Origin: Boswellia sacra
Lineage: Eukaryota; Streptophyta; Magnoliopsida; Sapindales; Burseraceae
Reading direction: 5' to 3'
Assembly: GCA_013180625.2 (NCBI GenBank)
Contig: SNVD02010475.1
Location: 310,001-374,000, forward strand
Length of the DNA stretch: 64,000 nt
The notes beneath the pieces were generated by a model that saw nothing but the letters and a program-made list of their open reading frames with translations, ran no database searches and was not told the DNA's origin. Positions 22,567 through 35,467 of the stretch are shown piece after piece (the first letter of the stretch is position 1; each line of letters begins with the position of its first letter). Position numbers and translations under genes: made by a program.

Positions 22567-23744
22567 GTAATTAATATGGTGTTAGAAGTCATTAATAAGA
22601 TAGATGCTTATTAGGGCTACAGAATCATTAAACAGCTAAGGAAACCTTGCACAACTGTGACAAGTATGGCTTTCGGTAGAGTTTTAGATAGAAAAGGAAA
22701 GAAACATTAAAACTAAGGGAGAAAATCTGCAAGTAAAGAAACAAAAATAGAAGCCTGCACATACGACTTGGGGACTCACATGAACACCCTGGAAAGCGCA
22801 TTGGAGGCTTAGAAAAAAAAAAGGAAAACAAAAAGAAAAGTAAGCTACTCAAGGGACGTACAGAGACAAGACCTTTAGAATAACCTAGAGACAAGAGAGT
22901 TAGTCCAGTGATAGGATATACTCAGCCATAGGAGAAAAACTTAAAGTGTGATTTCTTGATTTGCAAAGTCTACCCAAGAATAAATCCAATTTATTCACTT
23001 TTACAACTTCTCCACTAAGAAAACACTTTGTTACCCAAAAGTGCTTACATAGGAGAACATTAGAGAGACTTTCTCAGCTTTATATCTTTATTTTCATCGA
23101 TTTTTCTTCTTATTCAACCCTTGCTTCAGTTTAATTACAACTTATAGATAGTTTTCATTATACAGAGAGTAAAATCAAGATATAACTTAGGCATTATAAT
23201 ACCTTTCCAGGTAACCAACCGATCTTATGGAATGAAAGCTGAGCCCTTTATCGATGAAAGATGCGTCCCTTGTTGATGGAAGTTGCAAGTCTTATCGACT
23301 TTGCCACTATCTTGCCAACCCAGATTTATATGAAGAGAGAGTAATACATCCCAATCTTGCACAAGGAAGGAGCATTCTAGTCGATTCTCAGGCGCGTAAA
23401 AATCTGCCTTTACATTGACTTTAAAGTACTATACAATCAATAATAATAAAAAAGTGTGTATCTATATAAGAAGAACAAAAAAAAAAAAGTAAAAGGAATA
23501 ACTAAAAAACAAATGTAGATCACTACATTAATTTTCTCTGTACTTAGCCTATTTCTTTTTTCTCTTCTTTTTGTTTCACTAAAGCTTTTCAAAATTTTCT
23601 TTTATTCTTTAGGAAGAGTAGTCATCGAACTACACGTAATACCTCCTTGTTTTATAGAAGTTAACATTTTTAATCCCAATTTTTGAGCAATTTATCCTTA
23701 ATATGATATTAAAACAAAAAATTAACGAGATGTGAATGGTGCTT
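22567..23744. other. Noncoding stretch, repeat-like
   Basis: No gene recognised. The text near 22850-22890 (CGTACAGAGACAAGACC) recalls the leader repeat at 540. The remainder is AT-rich, with a short A run near 23470. Confidence 0.45.
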
Positions 23745-23779
23745 TCATCCTGTCAGAGTGTTTGCGATTACGATACTAT

Positions 23780-23965
23780 GTCAAAGACTCTTTCGAGACT
23801 TAAGGGAACACAAATAGGCCATGGACACGTCTGGAGAATGGAGTCACCACCCAATTGTTCAATTGGGAATGAATGAGGGCAATCTGATCCCTTACTTCAG
23901 GACTTAAACTACCATCATCCCTTCAAAGATGGGTTTGGGAAGTTAGGTACAAGTCATTCGACCTG
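23780..23965 (+). repeat. Gypsy-type leader fragment, copy 2
   Basis: Resembles 500-690 and includes GGAGTCACCACCCAATTG and TTTGGGAAGTTAGGTAC. This word set is common just inside the 5' LTR of plant gypsy elements (general knowledge; not searched). Confidence 0.55.
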
Positions 23966-25609
23966 TCGAGATCGATATCCAGCCTCTACTAGGAAATACC
24001 AAATAACAATATTTCATGTTGTTACTTAGTCCACTTACTATTGTTCATTTTATGCACACATTGTTCGTTTTTATCTTTATTAATCATATGAGGTGATTAT
24101 TCAATCAAAACAGTTGTATATTCATATAAAGAAAGAGGGAGGAGAATAGATTACATTGCCTTTCAAATATGGGGGAAAGGGAAAGAGAATTACATTGCTT
24201 TGTTATTCAACAATAAAATAAACTATGAAAATATTACATAGTAACGATGGTCAATTCGAGACCCAATAAATGATAAATTCCTCACCACCATACGTAAGTC
24301 TATTCAACATCTATTGAACCTCTATTCATACATTAAGTCAATCATTCCTAGTGATGATCCCTCACCATCAATGTGAGTCCACCACCACTTCATGGAATCA
24401 CACAATTACATTTCTAATCATGGTACAAACATGCTTTCATAAATTCATAAATAAACAAATTATAAATTAAGCAAAGCCATAATCTAGAATCATGGCATTC
24501 TATCCTAGATTTGATAAATTCTATCATGGTAATTCTACCTATTGCAATTCTAGCATTATTCACATTAATCCATAGCATTTCTAGCCTAAACATGGTATTC
24601 ATGGCATATTCTAGCCTAATTTAAGCAATTGTGATCAATCATAGCTTCCAAGAGCAAAATGGTAATTCTTACCTATTCTATGCTATATCTTAGCATTCAT
24701 CAAAGCAAATATAAGTCTGTCTTAGCATGATTCTAATCACATGCTCCTAGGCATGATTCTAAGCATGTGCTCCTAAACATGTTTCTAAGCATTCACAAAG
24801 AAATTAAACTCCTAAGCATAATTCTAATAAAAAAGGGATAACGGACTTACCATGACACATTTATCCATCTTGCAAAACAAACAAGGGTTAGAATAATTCA
24901 TAATAACGTTAAATATGCTCCTAAGCATTAAATTAAACCCTAAACATGCTTATTCTAAGCAAGAAAAAGAGCAATAGAATGCTTGAAAACTTTAAACTAG
25001 AAAGAACTCATTGAGTTCTCAAGTATGTCTTCAAGAGAAAGAAGAGAGAATTTTTCAGAATTCGATGTGTCTTGGAAAGTGAGAAGGGAGGAGAAAGGGC
25101 GTTTATGGAAATAAGGGTTGAGTTCTAAAAAGGAAGCAAATCCTAAAAATGGAAGGTTTTCAAAGAAATTTTTCAACATTACACAAGGAACGGTTGGGCG
25201 ACTATCTCTAAATAGCCAAGTGGCTATCTAACAGCCAGTCGACCATCACTCAATAGTCGAGCGATTGTTATCTCTTTGACCATTCCTATTTTGCCATTTT
25301 TTAGTGCAATCCCTTTATACCTTTGCTCATTCGATTGCACATAACTTCTCAAATTCAACTCTGATCTATAATCCGTAAATTTCTACGAAAACTAGACATT
25401 CGTAGCTCACAACGCTATATGAATCACCATCAAATTCTTCCTAGATTAATTTCTATGAATTTTTTAACTCACTTGTTAGTTTTCAAGACCTTTCACCAAT
25501 TCTTTCTCACCCTTCTCTTCTTGGCCTCCAAGGGCATTTTGGTCATTTTATTTGCTTAACATTCATCTTCATTCCTTTATCAAACCTTAAAAATTCAGTA
25601 TCTACACAA
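23966..25609. other. Probable gypsy LTR or noncoding relic with short repeats
   Basis: Between 24380 and 24960 there are many variants of CTAAGCATG and TTCTAGCCTAA. The part 25180-25560 (ACACAAGGAACGG; CTCAAATTCAACTC) resembles plant gypsy LTRs. No boundaries were found. No gene was recognised; the minus-strand frame 25179-24997 is not convincing. Confidence 0.4.
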
Positions 25610-25907
25610 GATATTATCAAAAACCACCCTTATAGTTTGCCTTATTATCAGGCGAAAAACCTCATATGCAAATATATCCGTGCGGTCCCTAAATTTATGA
25701 TTTTGGTATCATTCAGGTCTAGCTAATAGATTCTATTTGATTATATACTAATAGAAGACGAGCAAAATAGGAAATTCACAAAGCTATTCCCTTACTTCTC
25801 TTCCCATTTCCTTCACATGTAAGCACTCCACAACCAGGTCGTGCCTTGAACTAGTCCCAATTGATTCATTACCAACACTAGACTTCTCATAGTGAACCTT
25901 GGTATGA

Positions 25908-26108
25908 TTAGCAAGAGATTTCAAAAAAAGAAACGATTTGCCATATTGAAGAAGTAGCCATCCTATTTATAGACTGAAAATTTCTAGGATTTTTTGGGGC
26001 CTTCCTAAGGCCATAGCCAATTTGCCTTTTCTCTTCTTTAGCTAATGCCTTAGCTAAAGGTAACCTTGAAGCAAAGAAACCCATATAACTTACCAAAAAA
26101 AAACTCAT
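25908..26108 (-). pseudogene. Gene-like fragment inside the inverted-repeat element
   Basis: A 66-codon frame includes MGFFASRLPLAKALAKEEK and IGYGLRKAPKNPRNF. Its composition is unlike the AT-rich surroundings. I do not recognise the parent gene. It may be a transduplicated host exon or chance. Confidence 0.35.
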
Positions 26109-26224
26109 CTTTTACAAAATGCAATCAAATCTTTGTCATTTTCTGGAAAAAAAAAAAGGCAAGAAACTTCAAGAAATAAAGGTATGAATAAATCCATAGC
26201 ATAGCCACCAAACAGCTAAAATAT

Positions 26225-26440
26225 GGCCACCACAACCAAAAAACCATAAAATTCAGCAAAACAAAGATTATCTAGTGACCTTGAACCCACAACCTAAACA
26301 TCAAATACCTAAAATTCGGCCACCACAACCACCAAACCATAAAATTCAGCAAAACAAGGATTATCTAGCAACCATGAACCCATAACCCAACCACCAAACA
26401 CCCAAAATCCGGCCACCACAACCACCAAACCGCAAAATCT
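26225..26440. repeat. 93-bp tandem repeat
   Basis: Units begin GGCCACCACAACC at 26225, 26318 and 26411 (the last partial). They share CCATAAAATTCAGCAAAAC and GATTATCTAG. Confidence 0.9.
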
Positions 26441-26862
26441 GGTCGGAGAAAGTGAGCAAGTTTTACGCTGCACAAAGGCAATCGTACCTAAAGGATACCG
26501 AGAATGGGAAGTGGAGCCAATGTAGGGGCTTTAGAAGTTTGAGAGATCGACGACGAAGAAGTCAAAGAAGTGAAAGAAAAAATTAAAGTTGACGATGAGG
26601 GAGTGTCGATGGTGAGAGAGGCGACTGTGGGTGATAAGGGATTTAGGGTTTTGGTTTCAAAAAAAAAACAAGGGAGAAAGGGTTATAAATATAAAGGTAA
26701 ATTAGTAATTTTAATTTTTTATTAGTTAAAAAATAAATAGAATCCGTTAGCTAGACCTAGATGATATTAAAATGCAAACATTAGGTACCGAGCTGATATA
26801 TTCCTATATGAGGTTTGTCACTAATAAGAGGGCAAACCATAAGGGTGGTTTTTGATAATATC

Positions 26863-28219
26863 CCAAAAAATAACCAATGGATTATTAATTTCTGATGCGT
26901 TTAAATATTTGAGTAATCAACTAACGGAATAGATCTAGTTTTCAAGAGTATAAAACGTAAGAATTACATATGGAATTAGAAGTTTGATTTGAGAGAACTA
27001 CTTCCTAGATAAAACACCAACACCCAAACAATTAATTTCTCATCTATATCTTTCTATTATAATTGGACTACTTAAATACAAATTCTAATACAACTGCTTT
27101 AGCTTAGATAACCAACCATAATCTTTATTAATTGCCAACTAAATATATTTAAAAAGTACATATTAATTAAATAAAGATACTGCAAATAACGTCCTATCAA
27201 CTCCTAAATCGTTGTTAAGCTCCTAAGCATCTCGTATCAATTTCTTTTAAAATCTAGATGATTATCTTCTAAAACTTGCACTCCAAGTTGCTCTAGTAAT
27301 CGAACTTTTTCTTGGTGTAATTCAAAAAGCCTAATAGATATATTGTTGCTTTTATAAGTTAGTTTAGGGATCAAATAGACTCATGTAAACTCTAGCCTTT
27401 CATTATTAAGTGTTTTTATTTGAGCTTTTACAAATCTATTTTAAGCCTTACTTTAATAAAAAAAATTGAAATTAAATTTATAAATAATTTTGAAATAATT
27501 TTGAAATTACCTTTATGTATATCTTAAAATTAAATTTTTCTTAAACAGCTCATTGTTCATTATTAGTTCTTATTTTTAAGAACTATACAACTGTTTCTTT
27601 CGAAATTCAAAAGTTCTTCACTTGCTTTATTGTTTATCTAAGGTTTTACTCTTTTTTTACTTAAGTATATGTTAAAGCCTTTTTTTTTATTTCACGTTTT
27701 TCATGAAGTACTGTTGTTTTAAAGTTTTATTCTTTTTCATATTCTATATTATATACGAGGCTTACTTGCTTGATTACATTGAACTGAAGATAATATAAAA
27801 GTTTGGTTTCTTATAATTGAACAAATAATCATGGTTTACTTACATATGCGTGAGAGTTTCTTATTTAGTTATGTTGAACTGAACAAAATAAAAAAAATGT
27901 TCAATTTGTAGCAACTAAACAAATTGAAAATGTTTAGTTCATAATGATTGACCAAAAGCTGTTCAAAAAGAAAAAAAAGTTGATTAATATTGAAATGTGA
28001 ACTTGCTTCTTTTTTGGTTATGCTAATGCTTCAATTTTTTATCCTCCATCATTTCAAATCACTCTAATGACACAAAATAGCTATTTCGAATGATATTTGA
28101 AATTGGGGATTTGAAGAGAAAATAAGGACTTAGGGTTTAAAGGAAAAATATTTAAATGAAATAACTGTTAGAATATCACATTGGGTATCTTTACAATTAT
28201 CAATATCCTTTTTAGGAAT
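26863..28219. other. Noncoding AT-rich stretch
   Basis: No gene. The 27200-27340 part recalls LTR leader text of copia elements but has no boundaries. Confidence 0.45.
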
Positions 28220-28222
28220 TTA

Positions 28223-28780
28223 GGGTGTGTTTTATAGGCAGTATGGCAAAGTATTGGATAGCATAAATGGCTTATCCCATATTTGGTAGCTCAATGGCAT
28301 GAGGTAGGATTGTATTACTTCGCAAAACACCTACACTATCTTTAACAAATTTATCATATCGTTGGCCATGGGTTAACGCAGCATATTGAGATAGACAGCT
28401 AAAATTTCGTTTATTTTGTCTCCAAAATATTAAAAAAATCATTTAAGTATTATAAAATAATAAAGTATGTAAATATTTAAAAAATTAAATATGAAAAATT
28501 AATTAAAATTAGTTTTAAATATTTTATAAATTCTTATAATATTTAATTAGTTTTTATCTTTTTTAATCTTGTATAAAAAGATGAATATTTATTAATTAAA
28601 TAATTTATATTGTTTAATTAAATTTTAAAGTAAGTTAAATATTCTATTTAAAATTTTATACGATCCAACATTAAATCAAACATCGTATTGTATTTTATTT
28701 GTCTAATCTTATTCTATTATATCTAGTGCAATCCAATCCCAATAATTTATACAATACAATGTGGTGCATCAAACATATCC
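28223..28780. mobile_element. Harbinger/Tourist-like MITE
   Basis: Flanked by TTA on both sides (28220-28222, 28781-28783). The left end is GGGTGTGTTTTATAGGCAG; the right end, in reverse, is GGATATGTTTGATGCACCA. The AT-rich centre has no frame. Superfamily inferred from the TTA repeat and the GG..TGTTT terminus. Confidence 0.7.
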
Positions 28781-28783
28781 TTA

Positions 28784-29394
28784 AATCTTAAAAATTAATT
28801 TATTATTCATTTTAATAAAATTGAGGCATGAAGAGAGATTTTGGAGGGCACAAATAACAATACTCTTATTAGTCCAATCTAATTACCTCATATCTAATTG
28901 GACCAAACTGTTAATCTTGTTGCCATTTTACTATAGGCCCAAGCTACGGGTTAGAGATCATGTCTAAACCTAAGTGATATTGGTAATTAAAGTTAGGTGT
29001 ATAACTGTTATACATTCAATAACTTTTTTCCAGTCCTAGGGTCACTAATTTTTCTAATGGTTTTTTAAAGGTATAATAGTTATGTGTAAAGTAATTCACA
29101 AATTGATGTTAAATCTTAAAAAAATTATTAAAAATACTTAGGTCTAAGATTTAAAAACCAAGAAATACCAGCTCTAGAGGATATCATCCTCTCGCCAACA
29201 GTAGTCATATATTTCATATTATTGAAAAATGCTTATATAAATCATAAACTCATATTTCTATACCACGATAACTTAAAAAAAAAAAATACAAGATGGGGAC
29301 ATAAGTTCATCACTAATTGCTTAGAACTAAGATTATTTTACTATTAATGCTTATTAGATTTAATTTCAAATGAATATATGTATCTATATACCCG
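28784..29394. other. Noncoding stretch
   Basis: No gene or element boundary recognised. Confidence 0.45.
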
Positions 29395-29402
29395 TACATA
29401 TA

Positions 29403-29628
29403 TAGGGGCGAAGCTATGTTGCTCGATGGCGACGCCTTGTCTTTCCCCAACCCAAAAAAATTGTTTAAATAATATATAAAGAATGTTAAAATTTGGTACA
29501 TTCTAGTTTACATATTTGTATTTTTCTCAGCTTGGGCCCCCTCTAATTAATGTTTTGATTTCAATATCTATCCTTAATATTTATTTCGTACTATTGGCCC
29601 CCTGACTACTTACCGAGCTACGCCCCTG
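29403..29628. mobile_element. hAT-type MITE, 226 bp
   Basis: The ends are TAGGGGCGAAGCTA and, in reverse, CAGGGGCGTAGCTC, a common plant hAT terminus. The eight-base flanks TACATATA (29395-29402) and TAGATACA (29629-29636) match at six positions. Confidence 0.78.
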
Positions 29629-29795
29629 TAGATACATGCATACATTTTTCGAAAAAAAAGTCAAAGGTTATGCTCGGCCTTAAGCCTTGATCTGCGGTCA
29701 TGTACAAAAGGAGATAGGAAAATATGTTAAAGGGGATAGGGTTAACAAAATTTGCATTTGAATTTATGTTAAGATACAACGTTTTATTTGTAGTT

Positions 29796-30655
29796 CCAAA
29801 AATCACATTATAGTCCCTGCTGTAACTGTTACTGACTTTTGTACCAAAATAACTTAAATACCCTTATATTAATTTAAAAAATTAATGAAATTGATAATAA
29901 AGGGACCAGTAAAGCTCCTGGGCTGGAATATTCTAATTCCCAATTGGAATATGACAATTAAGGGCTCTATATTTGTAATTCGTTCAATAAAAAGAATTTC
30001 CTCACTGCAGCCACCTTTCTCTCCCACCCTTCGTTGTAATCACTCGTCCCACTTGTGCCTATCATTGCAGTCGCCACACCTCACACCCAGCGATGTAGCC
30101 ACCATCCCCTCCCACTCGTGGCGCTACCTAAACCATCTTGACACTACCATACCACTCATTTTTTCTTGCCCCAGATTTTCCTTCACTTGGGTATCAATAT
30201 TCTTGCTAGTTGAAGTTGTTGGTTCGCTACTCTACACATTCACATTCTGGCTTTCTTGATCGAAATCTTTTTCTAGTGTTCTCAACACATTCACTCTGTC
30301 CACTTATCTCTTCTCTTTTTGCTTCTACCTTTGCTCTTTTTTTTTTTTTTTTTTTGATGGTGGATGAGGGGTTGTTGGTGAGGGTGAATAGTCGTAGTGA
30401 TGCATCAGGGGGTGGTGTTGGTGATACATTGTGGTAATTGTGATAGTGATTGTGCTTGGGAGCTTGTGTTGGCTGTATTCTGCCAACATGATGCTTGCTG
30501 CAAGAAATGCAAGTCGCTGGAAGTGACCGCCCTTGGGTGTTTTGTGTTGCTTGTGCTTGGAGCTTTGAGATGACCATTTTATTCCTGGGCTAGTTTGGTC
30601 TAACGGCAAAGCGCTAACAATGAGCACTAGATTGTGATTATTTAAACTAGAGTTA
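29796..30655. mobile_element. Possible Mutator-like element with gene-like interior
   Basis: The left end AAAATCACATTATAGTCC and the reversed right end AATAATCACAATCTAGTGC are weakly similar. The interior (30000-30600) is far more GC-rich than its surroundings, with CCACC-type words and a T run at 30338-30355. Overlapping frames on both strands look like composition effects. No target repeat was found. Confidence 0.35.
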
Positions 30656-30900
30656 AAATATGACAATTTTAGAAAACCTTGGGGAAAAGTGCGTTAACCT
30701 TGGGGAGATGGAACTAAACATATTTTGCAAATATTCTTTTGTTTATATGAATTCCAATCAAATAAAATTATTGATGTTAGATATATATGATCCAATGATA
30801 CAATCTCAGGTTTGTCCATTAAAACCTTATGATGTCAATCTATGAGAAATTGTTACACGGTGTTAGCATATGGGAGAACTTTGTAACAAAATAACTAATG

Positions 30901-32177
30901 TAGTGTTTGTTTCAATCACTTAACGCTTTTTAGAATTTAATTTACGCCACTTAATAGGATGTTTGTTTGCTTTTTTAGATACTACTTGAAAAAAGTGGTA
31001 AGAAAATATTTTACCTTTAATATGACTTTTTTACCCTTATTAAAATATAAAATGTTTATATTTATATTTATACAATCTTTTAAAAATTAAATAGTTAATA
31101 AAATTAAATCAAAATTCTTTTTCATTTAAATAATTAATATTATATTTCTTACAACCTTTAAGAATAATTATTAACTAAAATTAAATAAAAATTCTTTTTC
31201 ATTTAAATAGTTAATATTATATTATATAAACTCATATGATATTATTGTATAACTACTATATCATTAATATTGTAAATTTTTAAAATTCATTCCTCCAATT
31301 ACATCAAGTTTAAGCCATATTAATTTGTATAAAAAAAACATTGTAAGAGTAGTATTTTATCAATTACATTTTGAGGACAATATTTTGAATCATAAAAGAT
31401 TAATTCTATTAATTAAAGTGTTTTCCATTAAATTTAAAAAAAATAATATGATCTTTTAACTGATAATATTAAATATTAATTTTTTTACTTTAAATTTACA
31501 CTATTAAATAAAATAAAATGTCCTTAGCAATCTAATTAATAACTTTTAAAGTTTCAGTAAAATTATCTCTATAATATGTAATAAAATTCTATCAAATATA
31601 TTATCTATTTTAAAACTCGCTATTTATAATGATATCAAATTTTTCAATAATTGTTACTCAATATATTATTAAATAATTAATTTGAAATATTAATAGAAAT
31701 AAATGAAAGTTTACCAATTATAAAAAAATATTTATCATATTTTAATATGGTAATTATAAAAATAGTAATAAATAATATAATAATTTGATAATAAATACTA
31801 AAATAATTACAAATATACCAAAAATGTACCTCTTAATAAATTAAAATAATATTCATAAATAAAAATTTGATAAAATTTATATTATTTTAATATGTAGCGA
31901 TATTTATAGAGTAAAATTTTTAACACCTCATTTGGACAATAATGATTAGAAAATTTGATAAAATTTATATTATTTCAATATGTAGGGATATTTATGGAAT
32001 AAAATTTTTAACACTTTATTTAGACAATAGTGATTAGAAAAAGTGATAAATTTTCACTTTTTTAATTAAGTTATTTATCACTTAAAAAAATGCTAAATAG
32101 AAAAACAAACAAAAATTTTAACATTAAAATCTAAATACTTTAAGTGTTAAGTGATAAGTGGAAGAAAACAAACACCA
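30901..32177. mobile_element. Non-autonomous hAT-like element, 1.28 kb, copy 2
   Basis: The ends are TAGTGTTTGTTTCAATCACTTA and, in reverse, TGGTGTTTGTTTTCTTCCAC. The region inside the left end matches copy 1 at 11883 (for example AAAAAAGTG and AATATTTTA followed by TTTACCCTTATT-like text). Near the right end is an internal tandem duplication (31868-32045). No transposase frame is present. Flanking eight-base repeats are degenerate (ACTAATGT and CCTAAGTT, 5 of 8). Confidence 0.82.
31868..32045. repeat. Tandem duplication in hAT-like copy 2
   Basis: Two adjacent units of about 85-93 bp share TTGATAAAATTTATATTATTT and GGACAATA/AGACAATA plus GTGATTAGAAAA-like ends. Copy 1 has a single unit. Confidence 0.8.
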
Positions 32178-33229
32178 CCTAAGTTGATAATAATTTTTTT
32201 TTTATTTCTTTTCAAGGTAATAATAATATCATCCCTTAGATTCAAAATAAATACAATGCCATCTCTCTAGGGATTTAAAAATATGCAATAGTATCCTTTA
32301 ACCTTATTTGAATATGTATAAAGAATAACAATACTTTTTCCAAATTATATTCTAAATTTTGTATCTCAAATGATGTGTATTTAGTATTTGCTTATCAAGT
32401 AGATAGCGTGATAATGTAATGAGTAATGTGATTTTAATTTTATATCATGTTATTTAGGATGCATGATTTTTTTGGAATAAGTTTTGGGATGTATATAACC
32501 ATTCATTTATAAATGTGTAAAATGTTTAATATACATTTTTCAGAAGTGCAAAACTTTTGATATACCCTTTTGCAAAATTGAGCAACTATCTTTGAAAAAT
32601 AATATCAATTTATTTACTAATTACAGAATTAGAAGAATTTCCAATTAATTAATGAAAACATGTATACGAATAATCAAGTTAAAGATAATTATTTTTAGAC
32701 AACTCAGGTTAGTGTTAATAGTTTATTATATGGACATAAACTTGAATCGTACATTTTTTAAGTGTTTTTGAACTTAAAATATCATGAAATTTTACTATCA
32801 CATCACAGAGGGATCGACATGACCACTATAAATTTTTTAAACTATTGGATCAGGTATTAATTTATTAAAAGTCAGAGAAGTGAGGTTGATCAATTCTTAA
32901 AAATAGTATGTCAAATATTTTAAACTTATACATATATTGAAGGAAGGTTATTGTATATTCATTTCTAAAACCGTCGTAAAGTATGTTTAAGAAAAATCTC
33001 AAGGATGATACTATTATTTGCCTTTTCCTTTTCCAACAAAAGTTATGGAGAACATTTTACCTAAAAGAATTGAAAAAAGTTACCGTATTTGATCATGTGC
33101 ATTATACTCTTTTTTATTTTAAATAAAATATGTCCACTTGAGAATTTTAAATATATTTTTAAACACAATCAATACCATTAGATAATTATATTGGAGGAAT
33201 CAAGTTTTTAACCTAATAAGTTAACATTT
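32178..33229. other. Noncoding AT-rich stretch
   Basis: No gene or mobile-element boundary recognised. Confidence 0.45.
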
Positions 33230-34010
33230 TTTATGGAGGATTGATCCTTCTTACAAACTTACGATCCCCTATTACAATTATACAATATGAGACAACTACC
33301 ACAGAATTTTTCATTTTGAAACAAGACACATAGTATGCATCAGGGTCATTAATGGTTCATGGATTTGGCTCTAACCACTACTATTTGAGGAATTAATTAT
33401 CCAACTCAAATGATTAGGTGGAGAGACTAATCCTTTTTATATATAAATCAAAGATCTTACCTTCCAACTTTTCAATATGGAACAACTACTGTAACAAATT
33501 TTATCTCTTTTTTTCTTCGTTTTTTATCTTATCAAAATTGTAGTGGAGACTGCCTTACAATTGTCAACATTGGAGGAAGAGTATAATTATGAATAAGTGG
33601 ATTTACCACTATTTCATAAAAGTCAAATCTATATCTATTTGTTCATGGACATGGGCCAGAAAACTTCAGTTGGCTACTCATTTTTTTTGATATACTTCCA
33701 TTCGTGCAAACGAGTGGAAATAATAGGTGTACAAATACAATGGCTCATATATTTAGCAGCCTCATTTTTTTTAATTATGCCACAATCTGATAGATTTTGA
33801 TTTATAGTGATTTGCTTACTAACTCCATTATACATGAATACTAACTGCAGTGAATGAACGTTACTAGGAGGCTTTCATTTTCTAAAACGACTTTTTCTAC
33901 TTTTGATAATAGAGACATTTCAAATGTAAGAATTGATTGATGTTAACATGCATGTAGTTGCAAATCATGTACATCCACTGAAAAATTTGAAAAAGATTAT
34001 CATGTTTGAT
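33230..34010. repeat. Old duplicated unit, copy 1
   Basis: Collinear with 36040-37450 after removing the MITE: shared landmarks are GATTTACC near 33600 and 36561, GACATGGGC and GGCATGGGC, TATTTAGCA, GATTTTGAT and GATGTTAACATG. Identity unknown; a reading frame at 33597-33800 is not conserved in copy 2. Confidence 0.65.
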
Positions 34011-34026
34011 AAATATGCAATCTATT

Positions 34027-34472
34027 TGATGTAGGACAAATTAGGAATAAATTAGGGATTTTAATTTTGATTTTAGGGATTTTAATAAATTAGGGATTTT
34101 GACTATTATTAGGGATTTTGACTTCCTAAATTGGGAGTAATCTTAATTTGAGTTATTTTCCTAATTAATAGTTTACTATTTTATTTAGGATTTAATTTTG
34201 GTATTTTCTAGTTAAACTAGGATTATGATTCTATTTTCTAATAGGATTTTATTTCCTAGTAGAACTAGGCTTTAAGGTTCTATAAATAGGAACCTTTAGT
34301 TATGTTATTTTCAGATTTGATTGTTATTGTTTTTTTATCTTTTAGTGAAAAGATTATTTCTCCCTCAATTTTCACTCTACTTCTTCCCCAAATTTCTTCT
34401 ATTATTTCTCCCCTTTCTTCTGTCTACATCTCCCTCCCTTTCTGTTAATTTGAGGAACCCCGTTCCTCATCA
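34027..34472 (+). repeat. 5' LTR of the 34-kb element
   Basis: Contains a TATA box (TATAAATAG near 34282). Nearly identical to 35468-35913. Confidence 0.95.
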
Positions 34473-34473
34473 A

Positions 34474-34490
34474 TTGATATCAGAGCGTGG
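34474..34490 (+). promoter_or_regulatory. Primer-binding site of the 34-kb element
   Basis: TTGATATCAGAGCGTGG is close to the initiator-Met tRNA complement TGGTATCAGAGC. Confidence 0.8.
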
Positions 34491-34814
34491 TTTTGATCCC
34501 CTCTTATACTATTTATCCTTTAATTTTGTTCAACCCATTAACCCTAAAATCTCTCACTACCATCAATTTACTTTGTCCCAATTTCATCTTTCATCACCCC
34601 TACAAAACAAAAACCAAAAAAAAAAAGTTACTCTTCACCGAACTTACTGTTCACCGAACTTACTGTTCACTGGGTACTGTTCACGTGAGTTACTGTTCAC
34701 CGCGACACCATCATATTGTTCTTGTCAATATCTACAATGTGTTCTTCATTACAAACTTCAATACTCTCAATGATATAAGCCTCAGAAAATAGGACAAACG
34801 TTAAAATTGATGCT

Positions 34815-35096
34815 TTGGAGAGTAGAATGGATGCCATGGAAGATAAAATTGCAGAAATATTGATAATTGTAAAAGCCTTACAAGCTTCCTTTCTTAAAAT
34901 ACAAGGCCGTAATTTGGAGTCCTCCACCAAATATCAGAATCAAGGGATTTTGGGTGCAACTCCTAAGAACCATGAGGTTGAGTGTGATGATTTTAGTGGA
35001 GATGAGGAAGCAAGTGATATTGATCTTGCAGATGAGCATGAATCTAACAGTTCTATTGAAGTCAAGGGCGAAACGAATTTGAAAAATGATGTATAG
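34815..35096 (+). pseudogene. Gag-like fragment of the 34-kb element
   Basis: A 93-codon frame begins MESRMDAMEDKIAEILIIV, a coiled start like that of chromoviral gag proteins, and then becomes acidic (DDFSGDEEASDIDLADEHE). It ends at a stop at 35094-35096. A second frame (35181-35426) includes WRFLVYWQFP, which may be a relic of the RFLVRW chromodomain start. Neither is a complete gag. Confidence 0.6.
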
Positions 35097-35467
35097 CCTA
35101 CATGTGAAGTTGAATCTATATGTGAAGAAGAATCTCATGAAATCATTCAAGAAATTGATTTCATAGGTTGTGAGTCATATTTGGATTTACCTACTTTTAT
35201 TATGGGGTCAACGGTGACGTCTTCTACCAAGTCAACGGTCAAGTCTTCCATGGGGATTATTGTTTCTCTATCAATATTGAAGGCTGCTGAAGTATCAATA
35301 ATTTTTCTATTATGTGTGCTTCCAATATTGGACCGTCATGAAGCGAAGATTTGGATTGACGACTTTCCAATGATTGTGCAAGATAAGACGTGGCGTTTCC
35401 TTGTGTATTGGCAATTTCCTCATTGACAACTCGCCAGGAGTCGAGTTTTTTTCAAGAGGGAGAGAAT

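Larger units (their letters stand above)
25610..26862. mobile_element. Element with ~135-bp terminal inverted repeats carrying gene-like fragments (Mutator-like candidate)
   Basis: The left end starts GATATTATCAAAAACCACCC (25610). The right end, read in reverse from 26862, starts the same way and stays similar for about 135 bp (to about 25745 and from about 26735). Long inverted ends fit MULE or Pack-MULE elements. I could not find a 9-bp target repeat. Inside are a codon-like minus-strand frame (26108-25908), a 93-bp tandem array and a GC-richer plus-strand part. No transposase is seen. Confidence 0.65.

Noticed and set aside
30227..30666. Overlapping frames on both strands with Lys or Phe runs
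   Set aside because: They cross a T18 run and a low-complexity block; neither has a recognisable domain.
34697..35150. Minus-strand frames in the 34-kb LTR element
   Set aside because: They run antisense to the gag-like frame and have no motif.
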